Shown here piece after piece: positions 1 through 8,085 of a stretch of DNA of 8,847 nucleotides. The stretch is taken from NCBI GenBank assembly GCA_004525875.1, contig SPBQ01000063.1, positions 1 to 8,847 on the forward strand, given 5' to 3'. Below the pieces are notes generated by a model that saw nothing but the letters and a program-made list of their open reading frames with translations, made no database searches and was not told where the DNA came from. Made by a program: the position numbers and the translations under genes. Position 1 is the stretch's first letter; each line of letters opens with the position of its first letter. The DNA comes from Myxococcales bacterium. GTDB lineage: Bacteria; Desulfobacterota_B; Binatia; UBA1149; SPBQ01.

Positions 1-2306
1 CCGTCTGTAACGATCATCAGTTCGTCATCATCATCGCGAATTTGAAGGACCCCGACTACCGGTCCGGTTCGATCTGTGACCTTCATCGTGGACACGCCCT
101 TGGCTCCGCGGTGAACGAGTCGGTAATCTTCGGTGAGAGACCTCTTCCCGAAGCCGTTCTGCGAGACCGTCAGCAACGACGAGTCGGCGCGAACGACGTC
201 CATGGCAACGACCCGGTCGCCCGCCGCGAGGCTCGCGCCCTTCACGCCGGCCGCGTTACGACCCATCGGCCGTGCCTCGGACTCCTCGAAGCGAACCAGC
301 AATCCGGCCTGCGTGGAAATCGCCACCTGCTGATCGCCCTCGGTCAGGCGAACAGAGATCAACTCGTCGTCCTCGTCGAGGCTGATGGCGATGATGCCGC
401 TCGCGCGTGGGCGCGAGTAGTCCATCAGAGAAGTCTTCTTGACCGTCCCTTTGGCGGTCGCGAACAGTACGTACGAACCCGCGGTGAACTCGCGCACCGG
501 GAGGAACGCAGAGAGCTTCTCCCCGGGCGCCAGGGTGAGCAGGTTGACCACGGCTTTACCGCGCGCCGCGCGACCCGCCAGCGGCAACTCATGGACCTTC
601 TTCCAATAACATCGGCCGCGGCTCGTGAAGAACAGCAGAGAGGAATGTGTAGAGGCTACGAACATGTCCGCCACGAAATCGTCGCCCTTTGTAGACGCGC
701 CGATTTTTCCGCGACCGCCGCGACGCTGCTGTCGGTACAACGAGACCGGGTTACGTTTGATGTACCCTTCGTGGGACACGGTCACGACCATGTCCTCCTC
801 GACGATCATGTCCTCGATGTTGATCTCGGCGCCTGAGTCGATGATTGCGGTGCGTCGTCCGTCGCCGTAGGTCTTGCGCAGCTCGCCGAGCTCTCCGGCG
901 ACGATCTTGAAGACCTCACGCTCATCAGCGAGGATCGCACGCAGCCGCTCGATCAAAGCCTGCGTCTCGCGATACTCCTCTACGATCTTGTCGCGCTCGA
1001 GACCGGTGAGTCTTTGTAGCCGCATGTCGAGAATGGCCTGGGACTGAATCTCCGTCAGACCGAACGTGGTCATGAGCTGCGACTTCGCCGTCACCGTATC
1101 TGTCGCAGCGCGGATCAGTGCTATGACCGCATCGAGATTATCGAGCGCGATCTTGAGACCTTCGAGAATGTGCAGCCTGGCCTCGGCCTTGCGCAGGTCG
1201 TACTGCGTCGCACGCGTGACGATCTCCTTTCGGTGATCGATGAAGTACGAAAGCAGTTGCTTGAGATCGAGCAACCGTGGCCGATTGTCGACGAGCGCGA
1301 GCATGATGATGCCGAACGAGTCCTGCAGCTGCGTGTGCTTGTACAGGTTGTTCAGGACGACCTCGGCCATCGCGTCCTTCTTGAGTTCGACGACGATGCG
1401 CATTCCGGTGCGATCGGATTCATCGCGCAAATCGGAGATGCCCTCGATGCGCTTCTCATTCACGAGCTCGGCGATTTTCTCGATCAAACGAGACTTGTTC
1501 ACCTGATACGGGATCTCGGTGACGGCTAGGCGCGACCTGCCGGTTCTCTCGTTCTCCTCGATATCGACCCGTGCGCGCACCTGCAGGATCCCACGCCCGG
1601 TGGTGTAAGCGTCGTAGATCGCTTTGCGACCAAAGATAATCCCGCCGGTCGGGAAGTCGGGGGCGGTGACGATCTGCATCAGGTCGGTGACCGCGAGCAT
1701 TGGGTTCTCGATCAGTGCGAGGAGAGCATCGATGATCTCGCAGAGATTGTGCGGCGGGATGTTCGTGGCCATCCCGACGGCAATACCCGAAGAACCGTTG
1801 ATCAGGAGGTTCGGCAGCTTCGACGGCATGACCGTCGGCTCGTACGTCGTGTCGTCGTAGTTCGGTACGAAGTCGACCGTTTCCTTGTCGATGTCGGCAA
1901 GGACCTCGCTCGTGATGCGCGCCATGCGCACCTCGGTGTATCGCATGGCAGCGGCCGGATCGCCGTCGACCGAGCCGAAATTTCCCTGACCGTCGATGAG
2001 CGGGTAGCGCATCGAGAAGTCCTGGGCCATCCGAACGATCGTATCGTAGACGGCAGAGTCGCCGTGAGGATGGTACTTACCGATGACGTCGCCGACGATT
2101 CGGGCCGACTTCTTGTAACCGCGGTTCCAGCTATTGCCGAGATCCTGCATGGCGTACAGACAACGCCGATGCACCGGCTTCAAGCCATCGCGGACGTCGG
2201 GCAGAGCGCGCCCGATGATGACACTCATTGCGTAGGCCATGTAGGACGTACGCATCTCGTCCTCGATGTTGATCGCTATCGTGGCGGGCTTGTCGGACGG
2301 TTCCAC
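1..2306 (-). CDS. gyrA: DNA gyrase subunit A, 3' end cut by window edge
   Basis: This is the DNA-cleaving and rejoining subunit of gyrase, the type IIA topoisomerase that introduces negative supercoils using ATP hydrolysed by GyrB. 768 complete codons are visible and read without a break. Landmarks are the N-terminal winged-helix region with the stretch [10 protein letters not shown] (quinolone-determining region, Ser84 and Asp88), AAAMRYTE with catalytic Tyr123 (E. coli Tyr122), and the GyrA box QRRGGRGK at about residues 527-534, which identifies gyrase rather than topoisomerase IV ParC. After the box come C-terminal beta-pinwheel blades; the last few dozen residues lie outside the window. 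The start is a GTG at 2304-2306: an in-frame TGA lies two codons upstream and a GAGG Shine-Dalgarno sits seven bases before it. It begins 13 bases after the gyrB stop, so it is co-transcribed with gyrB. Ser84 and Asp88 are the residues typical of quinolone-sensitive enzymes. Confidence 0.98.
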   Translation of the reverse strand, partial: MEPSDKPATIAINIEDEMRTSYMAYAMSVIIGRALPDVRDGLKPVHRRCLYAMQDLGNSWNRGYKKSARIVGDVIGKYHPHGDSAVYDTIVRMAQDFSMRYPLIDGQGNFGSVDGDPAAAMRYTEVRMARITSEVLADIDKETVDFVPNYDDTTYEPTVMPSKLPNLLINGSSGIAVGMATNIPPHNLCEIIDALLALIENPMLAVTDLMQIVTAPDFPTGGIIFGRKAIYDAYTTGRGILQVRARVDIEENERTGRSRLAVTEIPYQVNKSRLIEKIAELVNEKRIEGISDLRDESDRTGMRIVVELKKDAMAEVVLNNLYKHTQLQDSFGIIMLALVDNRPRLLDLKQLLSYFIDHRKEIVTRATQYDLRKAEARLHILEGLKIALDNLDAVIALIRAATDTVTAKSQLMTTFGLTEIQSQAILDMRLQRLTGLERDKIVEEYRETQALIERLRAILADEREVFKIVAGELGELRKTYGDGRRTAIIDSGAEINIEDMIVEEDMVVTVSHEGYIKRNPVSLYRQQRRGGRGKIGASTKGDDFVADMFVASTHSSLLFFTSRGRCYWKKVHELPLAGRAARGKAVVNLLTLAPGEKLSAFLPVREFTAGSYVLFATAKGTVKKTSLMDYSRPRASGIIAISLDEDDELISVRLTEGDQQVAISTQAGLLVRFEESEARPMGRNAAGVKGASLAAGDRVVAMDVVRADSSLLTVSQNGFGKRSLTEDYRLVHRGAKGVSTMKVTDRTGPVVGVLQIRDDDDELMIVTD

Positions 2307-2319
2307 CGTTCAGCCTCGT

Positions 2320-4794
<2,475 letters not shown>

Positions 4795-5099
4795 TCAGAA
4801 CCTAACAGAGCTGTAGAATCCGGATGGATCTCCGGCGACGGCAGACCGACCGCCGTGCATCCCGATTATCCCCTGGAGCAATGAACTCGGGCCCAACGAA
4901 CCGCGCCACCCTGAAATTCGATGACCGTCCGAACTCGCCATCAGCCGGTCGTTCGACGGGGTCATCGCGAGCCGTTTAGCTCGCTCTCGAGACAGCCAGA
5001 TAGGTAACAAATATCGGCCGTAAAGTAAAACTGAGATCCGCCTGAAAACCCTTTTAATTACGGTGTTTACACGGGTTTGTGGCCAGATAAGGATTGTGC
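4795..5099. other. dnaN-gyrB spacer without recF
   Basis: These 305 bases separate the dnaN stop from the gyrB start, at the place where recF usually lies in dnaA-dnaN-recF-gyrB clusters. I see no RecF motif on either strand. The only open frame on the gyrB strand (71 codons, 4795-5010) begins with TTG, has no ribosome binding site and resembles no family I know; its stop abuts the gyrB ATG. The part next to dnaN (about 5000-5085) is AT-rich relative to the rest and probably carries a gyrB promoter, but no box pair is convincing: a GATAAT on the minus strand at 4865-4870 has no good -35 partner. Contents are therefore mostly unassigned. Confidence 0.6.
5045..5079 (-). repeat. Inverted repeat downstream of dnaN, possible weak terminator or operator
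   Basis: AAAACCC at 5045-5051 pairs with GGGTTT at 5073-5078, leaving a loop of about 21 bases. Within and overlapping it is GTGTTTACAC (5064-5073), which is GTGT-TT-ACAC, an interrupted palindrome. Read in the dnaN direction, the outer stem ends in GGGTTTTC, so a short U-run follows; this could be a weak intrinsic terminator about 20 bases after dnaN. The large loop and short stem make that doubtful, and a protein-binding site upstream of gyrB is an equal reading. Confidence 0.3.
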
Positions 5100-6212
5100 T
5101 CAGATACGCATCGGCATGACGACGTAGGTGTAGCTCTTGTCATCTCCCTGAAGGACGCCGGGGCTGAGCTCATCGCCGAGGCCGATCTCGACCTGGCTGC
5201 CCTCCGGAAGCACTGCCAGGACGTCGAGCAGATAGCGCGCGTTGAAGCCTACTTCCATCGAGTCTCCGGCATACCCTACAGCGAGTTCCTCGCTCGCTTC
5301 TCCCATGTCGGGATTGCTTGTGGAGACCTCAAGGACGCCCTCGGATAGCTTGAATCGGACACCACGGGCGCGCTCGCTGGAGAGGATGGAGACTCGCCGC
5401 AGCGTGCGAAGGAGCTCGTCCCGGTCCGTTTTCACCCGGCGCGGGGTCTTGTCGGGTAAAACGCGCTGATAGTCGGGAAAGCTGCCCTCCACTAGGCGCA
5501 TGCTGAGCAGTGTGTCGCCGATCTCGACCTGGGCCTCGTTGCCCGTGAGCATGAGCTTCACTGCGGTGCTCTCCTCGGGAAGCAGTTTGCCGATCTCCGC
5601 CAGGCCCTTGCGGGGTAGGATCACGCCCATACCAATCGCGCCGCCGGTGACCGGCCGGTCGATCATGGCGAGCCGGTGGCCGTCGGTTGCCACCATGCGG
5701 GCAGTCGTGGGGTTGCTGCCATCCAGGTAGACTCCCGCGAGGTTGGACCGGGTGTCGTCGGTGGATACGGCGAAAACTGTCTTGCGGATCATTTCGTTCA
5801 GGTCGCCCGCGGACATCTCGAGGGTGACGGTTTTGGAGCCGTTTCCACCTGGGGCTGGCATGCCCGGATGCTCGTCGGGCGACACGCCCATGAGCTTGAA
5901 CTTGGATTTGCCGGTCGAGACCTGCAGCCAGTGATTTTCGAGGCTGGATAGACTGACCTCGTCGGCGGTCGACTCTCTGACGATCTCGAACAGAGTGCGC
6001 GCGGGAACGGCAGTCTTGCCGGGCTCGTCGACTCTGGCAGGGATCATCTGCCTGAGGCTGACCTCGATGTCGCTGGCGATTAGGCACAGTGTGCCTGCGT
6101 TGGTTTCCAGAACGACATTGGTCAGTACTGCCATCGCGTGGCGCTTGTCGATTACACCCTGGACGCGGGATAACGCCCGCAACAAAGCTTCGCGCTCGAT
6201 TGTCGTGTTCAT
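5100..6212 (-). CDS. dnaN: DNA polymerase III sliding clamp, beta subunit
   Basis: This is the ring-shaped processivity clamp: the homodimer encircles DNA and tethers the replicative polymerase and repair partners through a hydrophobic cleft. At 370 residues it has the usual length for three clamp folds of about 120 residues. Family signatures are ATDGHRLA at 175-182, FPDYQRVLP at 245-253, GFNARYL at 322-328 and the C-terminal YVVMPMRI, close to the E. coli ending. The ATG at 6210-6212 gives MNTTIEREALLRALSRVQGVI, a normal family N-terminus. The ribosome binding site is weak (only a GGT within GATGGTCAGCC), so translation may rely on a short leader. It follows dnaA by 207 bases that hold origin-like repeats and a possible own promoter, so it is likely transcribed both from there and by read-through from dnaA. 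Unusually, recF does not follow. Confidence 0.97.
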   Translation of the reverse strand: MNTTIEREALLRALSRVQGVIDKRHAMAVLTNVVLETNAGTLCLIASDIEVSLRQMIPARVDEPGKTAVPARTLFEIVRESTADEVSLSSLENHWLQVSTGKSKFKLMGVSPDEHPGMPAPGGNGSKTVTLEMSAGDLNEMIRKTVFAVSTDDTRSNLAGVYLDGSNPTTARMVATDGHRLAMIDRPVTGGAIGMGVILPRKGLAEIGKLLPEESTAVKLMLTGNEAQVEIGDTLLSMRLVEGSFPDYQRVLPDKTPRRVKTDRDELLRTLRRVSILSSERARGVRFKLSEGVLEVSTSNPDMGEASEELAVGYAGDSMEVGFNARYLLDVLAVLPEGSQVEIGLGDELSPGVLQGDDKSYTYVVMPMRI

Positions 6213-6232
6213 TGGCTGACCATCATGAAGAG

Positions 6233-6262
6233 TCTTATATCTTCTGTTACTGTTTCTTTAAT
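6233..6262. other. AT-rich tract, candidate DNA unwinding element
   Basis: This 30-base tract is about 77% A+T (7 G or C by hand count) in otherwise GC-rich DNA, and it is strongly strand-asymmetric: pyrimidines on the plus strand, purines on the minus. From 6241 to 6258 it reads as six consecutive plus-strand triplets with C or T first and T second (CTT CTG TTA CTG TTT CTT), reminiscent of the DnaA-trio element. It lies 10 bases from the DnaA box at 6273-6281, across a GC-rich GTGCGCG-like spacer. Confidence 0.45.
6234..6261 (-). promoter_or_regulatory. Candidate dnaN promoter
   Basis: On the minus strand a -10 of TATAAG (6239-6234, five of six to TATAAT) lies 16 bases after a weak -35 of TTAAAG (6261-6256). 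The predicted start of transcription would leave a leader of about 15 bases before the dnaN ATG. It coincides with the AT-rich tract, so the match could simply reflect base composition. Confidence 0.35.
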
Positions 6263-6272
6263 CGCGCACATT

Positions 6273-6281
6273 CGTGGATAA
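6273..6281 (-). promoter_or_regulatory. DnaA box, one mismatch (TTATCCACG)
   Basis: The minus strand reads TTATCCACG, eight of nine to the consensus TTATCCACA. It lies upstream of the candidate dnaN promoter and next to the AT-rich tract, a position suited both to origin opening and to DnaA control of dnaN. Confidence 0.6.
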
Positions 6282-6328
6282 GTATCGCAAGTTCTTGGTG
6301 ACGCTCGCCGACTCGGTGGCGTGACTCT

Positions 6329-6356
6329 TGTGCGGAGAGTGTGCCGAGCTGTGCCG
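6329..6356 (+). repeat. Three TGTGCCG-like direct repeats in helical phase
   Basis: TGTGCGG at 6329, TGTGCCG at 6340 and TGTGCCG at 6350 repeat with start-to-start spacing of 11 and 10 bases. The first copy is also the loop of a small hairpin, ACTCT (6324-6328) against AGAGT (6336-6340). GTGCCG of the third copy pairs with CGGCAC at 6371-6376. One-turn spacing places all copies on the same DNA face, as in iterons or weak initiator sites; the TGTG core equals the conserved CACA half of a DnaA box. Confidence 0.45.
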
Positions 6357-6363
6357 TAAGTTG

Positions 6364-6391
6364 ACGTGGTCGGCACGTGAATGAAAACGTG
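6364..6391 (+). repeat. Three ACGTG direct repeats
   Basis: ACGTG occurs at 6364-6368, 6375-6379 and 6387-6391, spaced 11 and 12 bases; an opposing CACGT lies at 6414-6418. The third copy and the opposing copy form part of the inverted repeat at 6384-6421. Short motif length means chance is possible, but the spacing continues the one-turn pattern of the adjoining TGTGCCG copies. Confidence 0.35.
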
Positions 6392-6421
6392 TGTGATATG
6401 CGAACAAGCAACACACGTTTT
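6384..6421 (-). terminator. Perfect 11-bp inverted repeat after dnaA, possible terminator or origin element
   Basis: AAAACGTGTGT at 6384-6394 is exactly complementary to ACACACGTTTT at 6411-6421, with a 16-base loop. In the dnaA direction the stem begins within the stop codon and its 3' arm ends in TTTT, so it could act as an intrinsic terminator, although the U-run is only four long and the stem is not GC-rich. It runs directly into the DnaA box at 6420-6428, so a role in origin architecture is equally possible. Confidence 0.4.
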
Positions 6422-6428
6422 ATCCACA
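6420..6428 (+). promoter_or_regulatory. Perfect DnaA box overlapping the dnaA stop codon
   Basis: The plus strand reads TTATCCACA exactly. On the minus strand it is TGT GGA TAA, the last two codons (Cys467, Gly468) and the stop codon of dnaA. The site is thus both coding and, by consensus, a high-affinity DnaA site at the dnaN-facing edge of the gene. Confidence 0.75.
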
Positions 6429-7826
6429 GCCTAGCGAACGAGCGAGGGTTTCGAGCATCTTCCGGAAGGTAGTCTCTCGTGCCGCTCGCTTCTTGACCGC
6501 CTGGCAGCCGTGGACGACCGTGGAGTGGTCCCGGCCGCCGAGAAATTCTCCGATCATGGGGAACGATGCTCCGGTATGGTGGCGCATGAGGAACATGGCG
6601 ACCTGACGGGCCTCGGCCACCTTGCGGGTCCGTCTTCGCGCTTTGAGCTCGCCGGGCTTGAGCCCGAAATGGCTTGTGACGCGCGTCTCGATCTCCTCGA
6701 ACGTCAATGACCGTGAGCTCGCGGAGTCGGCAGATCCGAGCAGGCGCTCGGCCAGCTCGACCGTGATATCGCAGCGATTGAGGGAAGCCCACGCACTCAG
6801 CCGCGTTAGTGCGCCTTCGAGGTCGCGGATGTTCGAGTCGAAGCGTGCGGCGATGAACGCCAGTACCGCGCGGTCCACCTCTAGCCCTTCCTCCTTCGCC
6901 TTGCGCCCCAGGATGGCCGCGCGCGTTTCCTCGTCGGGCGCCTTGATGTCGGCTACCAGGCCCCAGCCGAAGCGGTTGCAGAGGCGTTCCTCGAGCCCCT
7001 GGATCTCGTTTGGGAACTTGTCCGAGGTCAGGATGATCTGACGTCCGCTCTCGTAGAGGGCGTTGAAGATGTGGAAGAATTCCTGCTGGGTCCGCTCGCG
7101 ACCGGCGAGAAACTGAACGTCGTCGAGAATCAGCACGTCGATGCGACGCATGCGATTCTTGAATTCCTGAACCTTGTTGCGGCCGATGGCGTCGATCAGG
7201 CGGTTGGTGAACGTGTCCGCGCTGAGGAACAGCACGCGGGCCGCGGGGCTGTCGTCGAGGATCGCGTTGCCGACCGCGTTGACGAGATGGGTTTTGCCGA
7301 GGCCGACTCCGCCGAAGAGGAAGAATGGGTTGTAGAGCGTGCCGGGCTGGCGGGCGACCGCAAAGCCGGCCGCCCGGGCGAACTGGTTGCTCGGGCCGAC
7401 GACATAGCTGGCGAACCCGTAGCGGGGGATGAGACCGCCCGGCCGCGCGGCTGCGCGGCCGGCGCCCTCCGGCGCGGCTTCTTCCGGCTGCTGGTGGGCA
7501 GGGACGGGGAAAAGTTCTCCCTGCGCGGCTCCGGGGTCCCACGTGAAACGCAACCGCGAGTGCTCGCCCGAGGCGCTCACCCATGCCGTGCTGAGCTCGG
7601 CCAGGAAGTTCTCCTCCACCCAGGTGGCGAACATGCGGTTGGGGACGGCGAGCTCTAGAACGCCATCCCCGATCGCGACCGGTTTCAGCGGTTCGATCCA
7701 GGTTCGGTACTCTTCACGGTCCAATCGGGCACGCAGAGGTGCAACCGTTTGTTCCCAAAGAGTTTTCAGGTTCGTACCAGGGAAGTTTTCCACCCCTCCA
7801 CCCAAATTGTGCACATAGTTATCCAC
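6420..7826 (-). CDS. dnaA: Chromosomal replication initiator protein DnaA
   Basis: DnaA binds DnaA boxes, oligomerises with ATP, melts the origin and helps load the helicase; it also regulates its own transcription. The frame has 468 codons. Domain I (about 20-90) contains LWEQ and YRTWIEPLK; domain II is a short Ala/Pro/Gly-rich linker (about 98-132). The AAA+ domain III has Walker A GGVGLGKT (172-179), Walker B ILDD (233-236), sensor 1 TSD (267-269), the arginine-finger region NRFGWGL (Arg285) and sensor 2 around Arg334 (SNIRDLEGAL). Domain IV carries the DNA-binding signature GRDHSTVVHG (431-440). The start is uncertain: the longest frame opens with GTG at 7826, inside a DnaA box and without a Shine-Dalgarno. 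In-frame alternatives are GTG at codon 5 and GTG at codon 12 (7791-7793, preceded too closely by GGAGG). The final codons and stop form another DnaA box. Confidence 0.97.
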   Translation of the reverse strand: MDNYVHNLGGGVENFPGTNLKTLWEQTVAPLRARLDREEYRTWIEPLKPVAIGDGVLELAVPNRMFATWVEENFLAELSTAWVSASGEHSRLRFTWDPGAAQGELFPVPAHQQPEEAAPEGAGRAAARPGGLIPRYGFASYVVGPSNQFARAAGFAVARQPGTLYNPFFLFGGVGLGKTHLVNAVGNAILDDSPAARVLFLSADTFTNRLIDAIGRNKVQEFKNRMRRIDVLILDDVQFLAGRERTQQEFFHIFNALYESGRQIILTSDKFPNEIQGLEERLCNRFGWGLVADIKAPDEETRAAILGRKAKEEGLEVDRAVLAFIAARFDSNIRDLEGALTRLSAWASLNRCDITVELAERLLGSADSASSRSLTFEEIETRVTSHFGLKPGELKARRRTRKVAEARQVAMFLMRHHTGASFPMIGEFLGGRDHSTVVHGCQAVKKRAARETTFRKMLETLARSLGCG

Positions 7827-7838
7827 AGATGTGGATAA
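7807..7838. promoter_or_regulatory. DnaA-box cluster over the dnaA start
   Basis: Two perfect boxes face each other: TTATCCACA on the plus strand at 7819-7827 and the same motif on the minus strand at 7830-7838, two bases apart, making a 20-base near-perfect palindrome. A third, TTGTGCACA at 7807-7815, differs from TTATNCACA at one position and lies 12 bases start-to-start from the first. DnaA bound here would cover the start of dnaA, which fits autorepression, or form the upstream half of a bipartite origin. Confidence 0.75.
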
Positions 7839-7927
7839 CCGGGTTCAGAGAGAGCCAGCGGACGTCTACTGTCGCTTGTAACCGCAAGGAAGACCCGCGG
7901 AGGTGGCACGGAAGCGGGACACGGTCA

Positions 7928-7947
7928 CTGTTAGAGGCCCCTGTTAG
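7928..7947 (+). repeat. CTGTTAG direct repeat
   Basis: CTGTTAG occurs at 7928-7934 and again at 7941-7947, 13 bases apart, in the dnaA-hemL spacer. Two copies of seven bases may be chance, or a tandem regulator site for either divergent gene. Confidence 0.3.
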
Positions 7948-8023
7948 TGCGTACCGTTCCACGTTGCAAGGACGACTTGTGCGCGCGCCTGCGGGTCGCT
8001 CGTTGGCCGCTTGTTTGCTGAAT

Positions 8024-8052
8024 TTTACGTCGACGTTTCTGCACTGTATGAG
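8024..8052 (+). promoter_or_regulatory. Candidate sigma-70-type promoter of hemL
   Basis: TTTACG at 8024-8029 (four of six to TTGACA) and TATGAG at 8047-8052 (four of six to TATAAT) are separated by exactly 17 bases. Transcription would begin near 8059, giving a leader of about 27 bases. It is the best box pair in the spacer, and it lies in a locally AT-richer stretch. Confidence 0.4.
8027..8036. promoter_or_regulatory. 10-bp palindrome ACGTCGACGT, candidate operator
   Basis: ACGTCGACGT is a perfect 10-bp palindrome. It overlaps the end of the candidate -35 element and the start of the promoter spacer of hemL, where a bound dimeric repressor would block RNA polymerase. No regulator can be named from the sequence. 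Confidence 0.35.
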
Positions 8053-8057
8053 TTGTG

Positions 8058-8073
8058 CGCCGCGGTAGCGGCG
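8058..8073 (+). promoter_or_regulatory. GC-only hairpin at the hemL ribosome binding site
   Basis: CGCCGC (8058-8063) and GCGGCG (8068-8073) form a perfect 6-bp stem closed by a four-base GGTA loop. The last stem base is the first base of the Shine-Dalgarno GAAGGG (8073-8078), seven bases before the hemL ATG. With transcription starting near 8059 the hairpin would occupy the very 5' end of the mRNA, where it could stabilise the message or limit ribosome access. Confidence 0.45.
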
Positions 8074-8085
8074 AAGGGTTCGGGA

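Larger units (their letters stand above)
6213..6428. other. oriC: Candidate origin of replication (oriC) in the dnaA-dnaN spacer
   Basis: The spacer between dnaA and dnaN, with the last bases of dnaA, has the ingredients of an origin. An AT-rich tract is at 6233-6262, a one-mismatch DnaA box at 6273-6281, three TGTGCCG-like repeats about one helical turn apart at 6329-6356, three ACGTG repeats at 6364-6391, a perfect 11-bp inverted repeat at 6384-6421 and a perfect DnaA box at 6420-6428. In B. subtilis the unwinding site lies in this same spacer with further DnaA boxes upstream of dnaA, as is also seen here. Only two recognisable boxes lie in this spacer, fewer than in many origins. The alternative is an origin wholly upstream of dnaA. 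Confidence 0.55.
7827..8085. other. dnaA-hemL divergent spacer
   Basis: This 259-base region separates the divergent starts of dnaA and hemL. It holds one half of the facing DnaA-box pair, a direct CTGTTAG repeat at 7928-7947, an alternating purine-pyrimidine run TGTGCGCGCGC at 7978-7988, and the hemL promoter, palindrome and hairpin described separately. CCCGC at 7894-7898 could pair with GCGGG at 7914-7918. I see no small gene with a credible start and no convincing dnaA promoter; the nearest is TTGCAA followed 17 bases later by TAACAG on the minus strand. rpmH, a frequent neighbour of dnaA, is not here. Confidence 0.6.

Noticed and set aside
4866..4874. TTATCCCCT as a DnaA box in the dnaN-gyrB spacer
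   Set aside because: Two mismatches, including one in the conserved CACA half, and no neighbouring boxes.
4795..5010. 71-codon frame ending at the gyrB start, possible recF remnant or leader peptide
   Set aside because: TTG start, no Shine-Dalgarno, no RecF motif such as a Walker or ABC signature; abutting gyrB is explained by the stop codon chance-placed before its ATG.
6247..7584. 445-codon open frame on the minus strand overlapping dnaA
   Set aside because: It is rich in Arg, Pro and Gly, has no recognisable domain, and lies in another frame of a certain dnaA; a by-product of GC-rich coding.
7978..7988. Alternating TGTGCGCGCGC run as a Z-DNA element
   Set aside because: Only 11 bases, expected now and then in GC-rich DNA; no supporting context.
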